This document shows positions 51,291 to 60,406 of a stretch of DNA of 64,000 nucleotides, one piece after another. Below the pieces are notes generated by a model. The model was not told the DNA's origin. It saw nothing but the letters and a program-made list of their open reading frames with translations, and made no database searches. Within the stretch, counting starts at the first letter, position 1. Each line of letters begins with the position of its first letter. A program made the translations under genes and the position numbers. This DNA comes from JAFAGX01 sp035623335 (lineage in GTDB: Bacteria; Acidobacteriota; Terriglobia; Terriglobales; Acidobacteriaceae). Where the stretch lies: assembly GCA_035623335.1 (NCBI GenBank), contig DASPTQ010000194.1, positions 1 through 64,000 on the forward strand, in the 5' to 3' direction.

Positions 51291-53051
51291 ATGTCGAGTG
51301 GTCCCGGGGAAATCATGGCGATGGCATGGTTACTGGCTCTGCTGACACTTTCGACTTCGCACCCACTGCTCGGGGCAACCGCGAGCGAGGCGGCCAAGAG
51401 CGAAGCGAGTTCTGATTGGAGCAGACTGGTGGACGGCTTCTTCGACCAATATTTCAAATTGAACCCCACGCAAGGTACGTCCGCGGGCTTCCATCAGTAC
51501 GACTCGGATTTGGAAGACTACTCGCGCAGCGGTATCGATCGTGAAATCGCGTTTGCGCACGACTATCTCGGTCGCCTGAAGAAGTTTGACAGCAGCGTAC
51601 TGCCCTTGGAGGAGCGTCAGGACTACCAGTTGGTCACCAACAACCTGCAGTCGACGCTGCTCGAACTGCAGGAGATCCGAAGTTGGGAAAAGAACCCGGA
51701 CCGTTACTCCAGTGGCCTTACACAAAGCGCCTTCGTGATTATGTCGCGCAAGTTCGCGCCTCCGGACAAGCGATTGCGATCCTTGATCGATCGCGAGAAG
51801 GCCATGCCCGGAGTCCTTGTGGCCGCGAAGCAGAATCTTAAGAACCCGCCTCGGATCTACATGGAAGTGGCCATTCAGCAACTGCCGGGGATTGTTAGCT
51901 TCTTCCAAAAGGATGTGCCCGAAGCCTTCCATGACGTCACCGACCAGCAATTGCTGTCTGACTTTCGCAGCAGCAACACGGCGGTCATTGCGGCGCTCGA
52001 GGATTACGAAAAATTTCTGAAGGAAACTCTACTTCCCCGGTCCCAGGGCGACTTCCGGATTGGCGCTGAAAATTATCGCAAGAAGCTGTTGTACGACGAA
52101 ATGGTGGATGTCCCAACGGATCGGTTGCTGCAGATTGGCTATGATGATCTTCGACGAAATCAACAGTGGTTTAAGAAGGTCGCCGGTCAACTCGACCCCA
52201 AGAAAACGCCGGACCAGATCAGAACGGAACTTCAGCAGGACCATCCCGCGCCCGACCAGTTGCTACAGACCTTCCGGGACGATTTGACGGGCATTCGCCA
52301 ATACATCGTGGACAGGCAAATTGTAACCATTCCATCCCCCGTGCCGCCCATGCTGCAAGAAACTCCTCCTTTTGCCCGGGCGTTGACCTTCGCTTCGATG
52401 GACACCCCCGGACCGTACGAAACTGTTGCCAAGGAGGCTTTCTTTAATGTCACTCTGCCGGAGCAGGACTGGCCGAAAGCCAGCACAGAATCCTTCATGG
52501 GGCAATTCAACCGCGCGACGATGATCGCTGTGGCCGTCCATGAGGTGTACCCCGGACACTATGTGCAGTTCTTGTGGGTTCCCTCGGCGCCTGCCAAGGT
52601 TCGAAAGTTGTTAGGCTGTGGTTCAAACGCCGAGGGCTGGGCGCATTACAGCGAGCAGATGATGCTCGACGAAGGATACGGGAAGGGGGACCCCAGGCTC
52701 CGCCTTGGCCAGCTGCTCGATGCACTATTGCGGGATGCCCGTTACATCGTCGGAATCTCCATGCACACGGGCAAAATGACGTTTGGCGAAGCGGTGCAAT
52801 TTTTCCAGACGGAAGGCTATCAAACCCAATCCGTCGCGGAAGTCGAAACCAAGCGGGGTACCAGCGATCCCACTTATCTTGTCTATACCCTCGGAAAGCT
52901 CGAGATTATGAAGCTTCGCGAGGACTACCAGCGGAAAATGAAGGACCGCTTCAGCCTGCAAGAGTTCCACGACACATTTCTCCGCCAAGGCTTTCCCCCG
53001 GTGAAGATCGTCCGGGCGACCATGCTGGGAGATGACAGCCCCACTCTTTGA
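51291..53051 (+). CDS. DUF885-family secreted zinc-peptidase-like protein
   Basis: 586 residues. The N-terminus is signal-peptide-like (MAWLLALLTLSTSHPLLGA) after a short basic lead. The domain shows the family's HEVYPGHY motif (about H416), EGWAHYSEQMM and, before them, the long helical repeats of M32-like peptidases. DUF885 proteins are presumed metallopeptidases, with some support from structural relation to carboxypeptidase Taq; the substrate is unknown. GGAGC about 8 bases upstream supports ATG 51291. Confidence 0.9.
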   Translation: MSSGPGEIMAMAWLLALLTLSTSHPLLGATASEAAKSEASSDWSRLVDGFFDQYFKLNPTQGTSAGFHQYDSDLEDYSRSGIDREIAFAHDYLGRLKKFDSSVLPLEERQDYQLVTNNLQSTLLELQEIRSWEKNPDRYSSGLTQSAFVIMSRKFAPPDKRLRSLIDREKAMPGVLVAAKQNLKNPPRIYMEVAIQQLPGIVSFFQKDVPEAFHDVTDQQLLSDFRSSNTAVIAALEDYEKFLKETLLPRSQGDFRIGAENYRKKLLYDEMVDVPTDRLLQIGYDDLRRNQQWFKKVAGQLDPKKTPDQIRTELQQDHPAPDQLLQTFRDDLTGIRQYIVDRQIVTIPSPVPPMLQETPPFARALTFASMDTPGPYETVAKEAFFNVTLPEQDWPKASTESFMGQFNRATMIAVAVHEVYPGHYVQFLWVPSAPAKVRKLLGCGSNAEGWAHYSEQMMLDEGYGKGDPRLRLGQLLDALLRDARYIVGISMHTGKMTFGEAVQFFQTEGYQTQSVAEVETKRGTSDPTYLVYTLGKLEIMKLREDYQRKMKDRFSLQEFHDTFLRQGFPPVKIVRATMLGDDSPTL

Positions 53052-53349
53052 TCAACTTCTTGGGAGGTCGAGTGTTGGTCTCAGTTTAGAGGCTTTGGGC
53101 CGATTGACCGTGGAATGGCAGGAACTTTGATGTGTTCGCCATACGCCCAGACCTCGACCACGAGGGTTCTTCGATACGGCACTCGAGTTCGACGTCGGAA
53201 TCAGCGATCGCCAGCAACGGCGGCTCCGCACTTGGCGAGGTGTTACCTTGCAACGGCTGCGCAACAAGACGAAGTGCGCGGGTTGAATTCTTTCATCTTT
53301 CGCTGGGCACGGTGGTTCCTTCGTGTTTATCCTTTTTGGGGAGACGAAC

Positions 53350-54033
53350 ATGCGTCATGTCTTTCGACCCTTAGCCTTCTTCTTCCTTGTTGCCTCCCTG
53401 ATGGCACAATCGAAGCACTCTTCGGACAAGATCGGGGCTTCGGCCGTGTGGCAGATGCCACCGCAGTTTATGACGACAGCCCGCACGGTCTGCGACCAAA
53501 CACCGTCCAACAACTATGGCGCATGCGTGATCGGCCAGATGGCGAAAGCCGGCGCCCCGCCCGACGCCGTACGCTTTAGCCGAGAACTCTACCGGGAAAG
53601 TCATGGTGAGTTTGGCGTCATGACCGGGTTCCAGGAGGAAGGCCCGGTTGCCTTTGCCTTTATTACCTATCCCTTGCGCGCCAATACAAACTATGGTCTT
53701 TTGCTGGTCAACGGAGACCCGCGAATCGTGAATGTCGAAGATCTTAAGTTGCTCGACGTCAAAACCATGAAACAGAGCGGCCAGTTTCAGGACCTCAAAG
53801 GGCAATTCCCCAACGTTGACGTGTGGCCGGGAGATCGGGACGGAAAAACATGGCCCAACTCACAGCCAGGACCCAATGGTGGAATACAGTTCACAGTGGG
53901 CTATCCGTTGCGCAACGGCTGTCACGCTTGCGCGAGTGCGGGATCGGCCATCTTCAACTGGGATTTTGACGCCAAAGGAAAGTTTCTTGGAACGGCGTTT
54001 CAGGGACTGATCGGCCCGCCGCTACAACCGTGA
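53350..54033 (+). CDS. Secreted protein of unknown function
   Basis: About 227 residues with a signal peptide (MRHVFRPLAFFFLVASLMAQ). The mature part has two paired-cysteine areas (ARTVCDQTPSNNYGACVIGQ and GYPLRNGCHACASAG) that may form disulfides, and a beta-rich middle (PVAFAFITYPLRANTNYGLL). The frame is open from 53323; ATG 53350 with GGGGAG 7 bases upstream is preferred. No family recognised. Confidence 0.75.
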   Translation: MRHVFRPLAFFFLVASLMAQSKHSSDKIGASAVWQMPPQFMTTARTVCDQTPSNNYGACVIGQMAKAGAPPDAVRFSRELYRESHGEFGVMTGFQEEGPVAFAFITYPLRANTNYGLLLVNGDPRIVNVEDLKLLDVKTMKQSGQFQDLKGQFPNVDVWPGDRDGKTWPNSQPGPNGGIQFTVGYPLRNGCHACASAGSAIFNWDFDAKGKFLGTAFQGLIGPPLQP

Positions 54034-54127
54034 TGCGGCTTTTGCCTGCCAGCCGGGGGCCGCGATTGCCATCCCCGTCGGAGTGTGAGCCAGTTCCTCA
54101 GGCCTAGATCGGTTTAGATTTATTTTC

Positions 54128-54155
54128 TTGTGGATCCAGCCCGCTAAACTATAAT
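54128..54155 (+). promoter_or_regulatory. Putative promoter of the carbonic anhydrase gene
   Basis: TTGTGG (54128-54133), a 16-base spacer and a perfect TATAAT (54150-54155). Transcription would begin near 54162, just before the ribosome site at 54163, giving a very short leader. Confidence 0.5.
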
Positions 54156-54174
54156 GCGCTCGAAGGAGCTAGCC

Positions 54175-54885
54175 GTGACGCGCCAATTGTGTCTTGCCAT
54201 CGTGTTATCCCTCGTGGGCTCCGGGCTTGCGCAACAGTCACCTCCCGCAGAACATTCGTCGCATGCTGCAAGCCATGCCGCACCTTCCGCAGACGAGGTC
54301 TGGAACAGTCTCATGTCCGGCAACGGTCGCTTCGTGGCTGGTAAGCCGCAAACGCACGCGCTGGTCGCTCTTCGCCACCAACTTGCTTCCGGGCAATCTC
54401 CCAAAGCGATCGTTCTCGCTTGTTCCGACAGCCGGGTTGGTCCCGAGTTAATCTTCGATCAAAGTCTGGGAGATCTCTTTGTGGTGCGTACTGCGGGAAA
54501 CGTGGCGGACGCAGTGGCGCTCGGGAGCATCGAGTATGCGGTGGATCACCTGCATAGTCCCCTGCTGATCGTACTTGGACATCAGGCGTGCGGCGCCGTG
54601 TCGGCTGCATGTTCTGGCGAAAAGATGCCGAGCAGTAACCTGGATGCCATCGTAGAGAGGATTAATCCAGCCGTGAACCAGGCAAAAACTTATGCCAAGG
54701 GGAACGATCTCATCGAGTCAGCAGTCAAGGAAAACGTGCATCAGAGCGCGAAGGATGTACTGGCAAACAGCGAGATCATTCGCACGGCCGTGAAGTCGGG
54801 CAAGCTAAGCGTGATCCAGGCAGAATACGAACTGGACAGTGGAAAAGTGGTTCGCCTCAATAGTCCTGCGAGTAGTCAGAATTAG
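54175..54885 (+). CDS. Secreted beta-class carbonic anhydrase
   Basis: 236 residues. A signal peptide (MTRQLCLAIVLSLVGSGLA) and a His/Ser/Ala-rich linker (AEHSSHAASHAAPSADE) precede the beta-CA domain. Zinc ligands are the Cys in LACSDSRVGPE, with its Asp-Arg dyad, and the His-x2-Cys in VLGHQACGAV. It interconverts CO2 and bicarbonate in the periplasm. AAGGAG at 54163-54168, 6 bases away, makes GTG 54175 the start; the in-frame ATG 54154 lies upstream of that site and within the -10 box. Confidence 0.92.
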   Translation: MTRQLCLAIVLSLVGSGLAQQSPPAEHSSHAASHAAPSADEVWNSLMSGNGRFVAGKPQTHALVALRHQLASGQSPKAIVLACSDSRVGPELIFDQSLGDLFVVRTAGNVADAVALGSIEYAVDHLHSPLLIVLGHQACGAVSAACSGEKMPSSNLDAIVERINPAVNQAKTYAKGNDLIESAVKENVHQSAKDVLANSEIIRTAVKSGKLSVIQAEYELDSGKVVRLNSPASSQN

Positions 54886-55109
54886 TGAATCGTCGCCTGC
54901 ATTTCCAATGCTAGCAAGCCGCGGATGATGGCCTCCTCCTTACCGAAGGTGTGACGGCCAGACGGGAAGTGTCTGCCGTCTCCACCACGTGGACCAAGTA
55001 ATACGTCGGGGAAAGCCAACTTTGTTGCCATGCCCTTCCCCGGATTGCCTTCAGCATCGCCGCAAGGTCTGGAGCTTACTCTGCTATGATCCTCAGGCGA
55101 GGGGGATCC

Positions 55110-55331
55110 ATGGCGAGACTATCAGCGGCAGTAGTAGCGTTGAGAAAGGAGCGTCAACGCACAACGAAGCAGATCGAGCAAATCGACGCCGCGCTTGCGG
55201 CTTTGGGGAGCTTGGGCAGTGGAGGCCGGAGGCGCGCAAAGCGTCGCACGCTGTCGGCGGCTGCGCGACGGAAGATAGCAGCGGCTCAGCGAGCGCGATG
55301 GGCGAAAGTTAGAGCGAAGAAAGCAGCTTAG
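55110..55331 (+). CDS. Small basic protein with ARRKIAAAQRARW motif
   Basis: 73 residues. A helical N-terminus (ARLSAAVVALRKERQRTTKQ, then IEQIDAALAALGSLG) leads to a basic stretch and one copy of AARRKIAAAQRARWAKVR, ending in AKKAA. It is the shorter relative of the protein at 46095-46430: same order of coiled-coil-like helix and motif, same KKAA end. GAGGGGG just upstream supports ATG 55110; an in-frame ATG at 55086 precedes it. DNA or RNA binding is a guess from charge. Confidence 0.75.
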   Translation: MARLSAAVVALRKERQRTTKQIEQIDAALAALGSLGSGGRRRAKRRTLSAAARRKIAAAQRARWAKVRAKKAA

Positions 55332-55354
55332 CAAGGCATCCACGCGAGACCATC

Positions 55355-55669
55355 GTGAGCGACGAACTTATCTCTCATCGCGGAACCAGCATGGTTCGTC
55401 GATTGCGTCTTGCTCCCGGCGAGGCTATGCCGTGGCATCGCGATCCTTTTCATCGGATCGCGGTGATAGTGGGCGGCGACCTCCTCTCGATTGAATACCA
55501 GGAAGGCGGAGCCAGCCATCTCCTGCGGATTGCGCCAGGACAAGTTGAGTGGGAGGAACCCACCGAGCGCGTTCACCGCGCTCTGAATGTCGGCCAGCAA
55601 CCTTACGAGCAGATCACGGTCTTCCTGCTGGCTCGTCCCGATGCGGAACCGCAGCCATCCGAGGAGTAG
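55355..55669 (+). CDS. Small single-domain cupin protein
   Basis: 104 residues. One cupin-like beta barrel: RRLRLAPGEAMPWHRDPFHR has the first-motif histidines, and VEWEEPTERVHRALNVGQQ the second-motif Glu/His region. A metal site is possible but not complete in the strict sense. The GTG start at 55355 follows the basic-motif gene by 23 bases, so the two may be one transcript. Function unknown. Confidence 0.72.
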   Translation: MSDELISHRGTSMVRRLRLAPGEAMPWHRDPFHRIAVIVGGDLLSIEYQEGGASHLLRIAPGQVEWEEPTERVHRALNVGQQPYEQITVFLLARPDAEPQPSEE

Positions 55670-55812
55670 GCATAGTCACTCGAAAGATGCGAGAATGTCG
55701 GCGCCGGGAGGCAGAAGAAACCGGCTGAAGCTTACCTTGGCAGCGATGGACTTCGTTTGGTAAAGTTTGGCAGCCGGACGCCGTGTCAGGTGTTCGCTAG
55801 GCAGGAGGCGTT

Positions 55813-56994
55813 GTGCACATCGACTTGTTTCGCATGGAAAGAACGCAGTGTCTGTATGAAAACGAGGTTGAATATAACCTGTCAGAAAGTGGTGTTCGCC
55901 CCCTGCGTGTGGACGAGTTATTCGAAGGAGAGGATCCAGCCCGCTTTCTTTCCCAAGCCCTGAAATATCCCGAGTCCAATGGATCGCCGGAACTGCGCGA
56001 GCGGATTGCCCAGTTCCACGGAGCCACCGCCGAGCAGGTATTAGTAACCAACGGCGGTTCGGAGGCCAACTATACAGCTCTCTGGGGCCTGCTGGAAAAA
56101 GGGGACCGGACTGCAGTCATGCTGCCCAATTATCTGCAAACCTGGGGGCTTGCGCGCGCCTACGGCAATGCGGCAGACGCCTTTCACCTGGCCGAGCACC
56201 AGGAGAATGGCAGCAGGCGATGGGCACTTGATCTCGAGGGCCTGAGGCGTGCAGTCACCCGCAAGACACGCCTGATTGTAGTCACCAACCCCAATAACCC
56301 GACGGGCGCTGTTCTTACGGAATCCGAAATGGACGAGATTATTCGCGCTGCCCGCCGGGTCAATGCCTGGGTGCTCGCCGATGAGATCTACCGAGGGGCG
56401 GAAGTAGCTGGCCCCCTCTCGCCGACTTTCTGGGGACGTTACGACAAATTGCTTCTTACTTCGGGTCTTTCCAAGGCCTTCGGTCTACCGGGTCTGCGGA
56501 TCGGATGGATCGTTGGACCTGCGAAGACCGTAGCTAAACTTAGTCAATACAGGGACTACACGACGCTCACGCCGACCTACCTCTCCGACCGTCTTGCCCG
56601 CATCGTCATGGAGCCAGCCCGTCGGGAAACGATCCTCGAGCGAACCCGGAATATTATCCGAGAGCATCTCCCACGTGTCGAGAGCTGGATCCACAGTCAT
56701 GACGACATCTTTACCTATATCCCGCCCGTGGCCGGTGCCATTGCTTTCTTTCGCTACAAGCTTCCCATCGCATCTTCGGCCCTTTTTGACAAGCTGCGGG
56801 TCGAACAATCGGTGCTCATCACTCCGGGAGATCATTTTGGCACGGGGAAATCTATCCGCGTGGGTTACGGATACGACATCGAATACACTCTGAAGGGGTT
56901 GGCACGCGTCGACATCACCCTCCAACAGCTCTCCCAAAAAAGCGCCCCGTCACGGGCGCTGCGTTCGGTGAAGTCGCGGCGCGGAGCAGCCTAG
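55813..56994 (+). CDS. PLP-dependent class I/II aminotransferase
   Basis: 393 residues, fold type I. The PLP-binding Lys is in LLTSGLSKAFGLPGLRIGW, the Asn in NPNNPTGAV and the Asp/Tyr in VLADEIYRG, with a phosphate-binding Arg in GLPGLRIGW. The substrate is not decidable. AGGAGG at 55803-55808, 4 bases away, marks GTG 55813. It faces the ornithine-cyclodeaminase-family gene tail to tail with 9 bases between, hinting at a shared amino-acid pathway. Confidence 0.92.
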   Translation: MHIDLFRMERTQCLYENEVEYNLSESGVRPLRVDELFEGEDPARFLSQALKYPESNGSPELRERIAQFHGATAEQVLVTNGGSEANYTALWGLLEKGDRTAVMLPNYLQTWGLARAYGNAADAFHLAEHQENGSRRWALDLEGLRRAVTRKTRLIVVTNPNNPTGAVLTESEMDEIIRAARRVNAWVLADEIYRGAEVAGPLSPTFWGRYDKLLLTSGLSKAFGLPGLRIGWIVGPAKTVAKLSQYRDYTTLTPTYLSDRLARIVMEPARRETILERTRNIIREHLPRVESWIHSHDDIFTYIPPVAGAIAFFRYKLPIASSALFDKLRVEQSVLITPGDHFGTGKSIRVGYGYDIEYTLKGLARVDITLQQLSQKSAPSRALRSVKSRRGAA

Positions 56995-57003
56995 GGGTCC
57001 TGC

Positions 57004-58002
57004 TCACAGCGAAAGCCGTTCTCCTTTCCCGTCCTGGAGCGCGCGCTCCAGCACTAGCGACGCCGCGGCTATGTCTTGCACGCCGACTCCGGTCAGGTCG
57101 CAGACGATGATCTCATTGTCGGAAGTTCTGCCGGGCTTGAGTCCCGCCGTAATCTGTCCTAGTTCGGCGGTCACTTTCTCTGTCGAGATTACTCCCTTTT
57201 CTACTGCGTGATGGATTTCTCCCAAACGGAGGCATTGTGGCAAACTGTCGGCCACGATGCGGTCTGCCCGGCCTAGCACCTCCACCTCCAGCTCTTGCTT
57301 GTCCGGGCCGTCGGATCCAACGGCGATCACCAGCGCTCCGGCGGCGATCCAGTCAGCCTGTACCAAGGGCTCACGGCTGGCCGTCACCGTGAACACCACA
57401 TCGGCTCCCTTGACAGCTTCATGGACAGAAGAGGCCAGCACGAATCGCAAATCCGTGGCTGGACGGGAGAGATCCTCGATGCAGGCGGCGGCTTTTTCCT
57501 CATGTCGTCCCCAAACCCGGACTTCCCGGACCTTTCTGACAAGCCCGAGGGAGCGGATCTGGTAGCGCGCCTGGGCGCCGGAGCCAACCACGGCAACGGT
57601 TTCGACCGTGGCTCGCGCCAGGTGTTTCGCGGCCACGGCGCCCGCTGCCCCCGTGCGCAGATCTGTAATGTATCCGTTATCGAGGAGCAGGGCCGCTACC
57701 GCCCCGGTCTCTGCGTCAAACACCAGCACCATTCCATCACTCGCGGGAAGACCACGCCGCGTGTTGTCCGTGAATCCTGACGCTATCTTGACGGCATAGT
57801 AAGGACCAGCGTGCAGATACCCGGCCTTCACATGCACTTCGCCGCGGTGTTCAGGAACCTCGAGGTTGATCACGGCTGGCAGTTCGGCCTGACCCCGGGC
57901 GTAAGCGCTGAACGCGGCTTCAACCGCCTGCAGACATCGCTCAGGATCGAGCAGGGAACGGATTTCAGGTTCTCTAAGAACGAGCGCTTGCCGGCGGTTC
58001 AT
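57004..58002 (-). CDS. Ornithine cyclodeaminase/mu-crystallin family protein
   Basis: 332 residues. NAD-binding Rossmann region VAVVGSGAQARYQIRSL, preceded by the conserved block VKIASGFTDNTRRGLPASDG and LLDNGYITDLRTGAAGAVAAKHLAR. The family includes ornithine cyclodeaminase, alanine dehydrogenase-like and ketimine reductase-like enzymes; which one this is cannot be told. Convergent with the aminotransferase gene. Start ATG 58002 matches family length. Confidence 0.9.
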   Translation of the reverse strand: MNRRQALVLREPEIRSLLDPERCLQAVEAAFSAYARGQAELPAVINLEVPEHRGEVHVKAGYLHAGPYYAVKIASGFTDNTRRGLPASDGMVLVFDAETGAVAALLLDNGYITDLRTGAAGAVAAKHLARATVETVAVVGSGAQARYQIRSLGLVRKVREVRVWGRHEEKAAACIEDLSRPATDLRFVLASSVHEAVKGADVVFTVTASREPLVQADWIAAGALVIAVGSDGPDKQELEVEVLGRADRIVADSLPQCLRLGEIHHAVEKGVISTEKVTAELGQITAGLKPGRTSDNEIIVCDLTGVGVQDIAAASLVLERALQDGKGERLSL

Positions 58003-58374
58003 CCGGGCTAGAGGTTACCACGCTACCCTGTGCATCTGCACGCAGTGAGCCACACGATTGCCGCCTTACTAGTCTTCAGTTTTGCGGCGACGTAAATGGA
58101 GGTCACCAAGTCAGCTGATGCCGAAGCCAGCGTAACGGCGTGACCGAAGACCGTGAGATCGATGGGCCTGCAGAGAATCCATTTCCGCGTTACAGTGGAT
58201 CCCATCACACTTGAGCTAACCGCCCAGCGCTCGAATACGAGCTTGAGTTAATCAAGGGCATAATCACCGATACCCTAGCGGCCCGCGACGAGGTAAGATA
58301 TGCGCCGAGCTTTCTAGGCCCACAAGATGTCCGGCATCGTGCGCGCGAACGATCGCTGGCCAAGGAGGACGAAT
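58003..58374. other. Intergenic region, nothing recognised
   Basis: About 370 bases between divergent genes; it should hold both promoters, but no convincing one was seen. Confidence 0.5.
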
Positions 58375-58635
58375 ATGATCAGCCTTTTGTGGGAGTGCAT
58401 TATCGGACTGGTAGTGGGTGCCGTAGCAAAGTTGCTCATGCCAGGAAAGGATCCTGGTGGCGTCTGGATCACGATGGCGCTCGGTATTTTGGGCTCCATC
58501 GTCGCCACCTACCTGGGCAGAGTGATCGGATGGTACAAGGAGGGTCAATCGGCGGGTTTTGTGATGTCGGTAATTGGGGCCATCTTGCTGCTTACAATCT
58601 ATCGGTTCATTCGCGGGAAGAAAGCTAGCGCCTGA
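58375..58635 (+). CDS. GlsB/YeaQ/YmgE-family stress-response membrane protein
   Basis: 86 residues with three glycine-rich membrane segments: LLWECIIGLVVGAVAKLLMP, GGVWITMALGILGSIVATYL and GFVMSVIGAILLLTIYRFI. The pattern, including KLLMPGKDPGG, is diagnostic of this transglycosylase-associated-protein family. Often induced by stress; biochemical role unclear. AAGGAGG at 58362-58368, 6 bases away, marks ATG 58375. A terminator follows. Confidence 0.9.
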   Translation: MISLLWECIIGLVVGAVAKLLMPGKDPGGVWITMALGILGSIVATYLGRVIGWYKEGQSAGFVMSVIGAILLLTIYRFIRGKKASA

Positions 58636-58660
58636 GCACATCTTCCGGGAGCGTAAACCA

Positions 58661-58697
58661 GGGGGGCTCTTCGCGAAAGCAGCCTCTCTGATTTTTT
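58661..58697 (+). terminator. Rho-independent terminator after the GlsB-family gene
   Basis: GGGGGGCT (58661-58668) pairs with AGCCTCTC (58681-58688), using two G-T pairs, with extra pairing in the loop, and TTTTTT follows. Confidence 0.65.
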
Positions 58698-58724
58698 GTG
58701 GGTGTCTTATGCGTCGCATAGAGT

Positions 58725-58730
58725 TATAAT
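58725..58730 (+). promoter_or_regulatory. Putative -10 element of the YidB-like gene
   Basis: Perfect TATAAT about 90 bases before ATG 58820; no good -35 at 16-18 bases. Confidence 0.35.
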
Positions 58731-58819
58731 TTCTTTGCCGTCTCAACCCGCTAGAAGTCCTAGTTCCAAAACGCCGCGAAGAAGTTACCGAAGAGAGTCA
58801 CTGCCTAAGGAGGAGACCC

Positions 58820-59338
58820 ATGGGGATTCTCGATTCAGTCAACGACCTTCTCAAAAAATACAGCGGTGGAGCACAAAACACCGCAGACGCAGCTGAGCAT
58901 TTCGATCAAGTGGCCCAAGCCGCGCCGCAAAACGTGGTGGCCGAGGGTCTCTCAGCTCTATTTCGCTCAGATCAGACACCTGCCTTCGGTAATCTGGTCA
59001 GCAGCCTGTTCAGCCAGTCCAACGGCGAGCAGAAAGCGGGGGTGCTAAATCAACTGCTCGCCTCTGTAGGGCCGGGGGCTCTATCCCAAATCGCTGGAGG
59101 CGGCGCTTTGGCGAGCCTGCTGGGAAGTGCGGGAAAAGAGATCACTCCAGATCAAGCCCAGAAGATCTCGCCGGAGGTTGTGCAGCAACTTGCAGCCCAC
59201 GCCGAGAATACTGACCCCTCAATCGTCGACAAGGCTAGCGCCTTCTATGCGCAACACACGACCCTGGTAAAAACCTTGGGTGGAGCGGCGCTGTCGATCG
59301 CGCTGGCGAAAGTGGCTGAGCGGCAAAAGGCTGCCTAA
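58820..59338 (+). CDS. YidB/DUF937-like small protein
   Basis: 172 residues, rich in Ala, Ser, Gln and Gly. The N-terminus LDSVNDLLKKYSGG, then LVSSLFSQSNGEQKAGVLNQ and LASLLGSAG, resembles YidB/DUF937 proteins, which are small and of unknown function. The C-terminal segment (LVKTLGGAALSIALAKVA) is hydrophobic and could insert in a membrane. AAGGAGG at 58807-58813, 6 bases away, is a strong ribosome site. It lies between the GlsB-family and LysM genes. Confidence 0.7.
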   Translation: MGILDSVNDLLKKYSGGAQNTADAAEHFDQVAQAAPQNVVAEGLSALFRSDQTPAFGNLVSSLFSQSNGEQKAGVLNQLLASVGPGALSQIAGGGALASLLGSAGKEITPDQAQKISPEVVQQLAAHAENTDPSIVDKASAFYAQHTTLVKTLGGAALSIALAKVAERQKAA

Positions 59339-59694
59339 GACGTAAGGCCCGACGCGGGCGAAACTGGCTCTCGCAACGGGGGATAAGTGTGGAAAGCGAA
59401 AGGAGGCCAGTCAAAGCGCTGGATCACGCTGGCGCGCCACCGCTCGAGGCCCATCCTTCAGGAATTCAGGAATCTGGTTCCGACTGCCCGGCCCGTTATC
59501 GCCGGGCGCAGCACTGCGCTCGGCATCAAGCGTCCGCTAGGCCACGGGGTACTCTTCCGAGCTCTTGACTCTTGGCTCGGTTTTGCAGCACGAGAGATCG
59601 CGGGAGGTTCCGCCGGAACCGAGACGCAACTCGTTTTCTTCGTCTCCCCAAGACGAGAACGATTGAAAGTACACAATCATCATAGGAGTAGCCA
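59339..59694. other. Intergenic region, nothing recognised
   Basis: About 355 bases. An open frame at 59387-59698 lacks a ribosome site and credible composition and is not accepted. Confidence 0.5.
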
Positions 59695-60066
59695 ATGACA
59701 GACGAGGACCTCAAACAAAAATATCAGCCCGTGGCGGATTTCATGTCACGGAACGGATTTCAAATTCAACATTTTCACGTTGAAAACGGAAAGGCGGTTC
59801 TGACCGCCACGGCCCCTACCGAGTATTTGAAGAATCGTGCCTGGGATGAGATCAAGAAAGTTGATCCCAGCTTCGCGGATTTGCAGCACGACATTACTGT
59901 GGGATCGGGAACTGTCTACGTCGTGAAATCTGGCGACAATCTCTATAACATCAGCAAGTCGTTCTACGGCAACCCTAACGAGATCGGCAAAATTGCTCAG
60001 GCGAATAACATTGCCAATCCGGACAGAATCCAGATCGGACAGCAACTGAAGATTCCAGCAGCCTAA
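59695..60066 (+). CDS. BON-LysM small protein, Kbp/YgaU-like
   Basis: 123 residues. The first 70 residues look like a BON-type domain (QIQHFHVENGKAVLTATAP, DEIKKVDPSFADL), and residues about 74-121 are a LysM domain (YVVKSGDNLYNISKSFYGNP, NPDRIQIGQQLKIP). The order and size match Kbp/YgaU, a soluble potassium-binding protein of E. coli; it has no signal peptide, as in that family. AGGAG about 7 bases upstream supports ATG 59695. A terminator follows the stop. Confidence 0.87.
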   Translation: MTDEDLKQKYQPVADFMSRNGFQIQHFHVENGKAVLTATAPTEYLKNRAWDEIKKVDPSFADLQHDITVGSGTVYVVKSGDNLYNISKSFYGNPNEIGKIAQANNIANPDRIQIGQQLKIPAA

Positions 60067-60083
60067 GCGCCAATCGCTCGACC

Positions 60084-60126
60084 GGGCCAGCACGGAATCG
60101 ACCGACGCTGGCCCATTTTACTTTTT
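60084..60126 (+). terminator. Rho-independent terminator after the LysM gene
   Basis: GGGCCAGC (60084-60091) pairs with GCTGGCCC (60107-60114), followed by ATTTTACTTTTT. Confidence 0.75.
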
Positions 60127-60406
60127 CGCGGATGCATCAAGCCACGGGCAGAGCCTGCCTGAAGCAGTGGTCATGCTGAACGCCCAATCGCCGCGACCAA
60201 GGCGCCAATTCTCACGGTTCCAGCAAAAGCCCCCTGCAGGCAAGTAACAGGCCAGTGACTGCAGCAGTCTGACTGTATAGTGAACTCCTGATCAGTCGAC
60301 TTGCCCTTCATTTCTCCCGTTGGACACGTTTAGGCGGAGGTTGTGATTATACTTTTTCTGCCCATTCTTCTCGTCTTCAGATCGATACGCTCCAATCGAG
60401 GTCGGA

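Noticed and set aside
53115..53579. 154-codon frame overlapping the secreted protein gene at 53350
   Set aside because: The overlapping frame at 53350 has a signal peptide and ribosome site; this one has neither.
59387..59698. 103-codon plus-strand frame before the LysM gene
   Set aside because: No ribosome site, basic low-information composition, overlaps the LysM start region.
60320..60353. Possible promoter (TTGGAC ... TATACT) upstream of the nucleoside-hydrolase-like gene
   Set aside because: Spacer of 22 bases is too long for a confident call.
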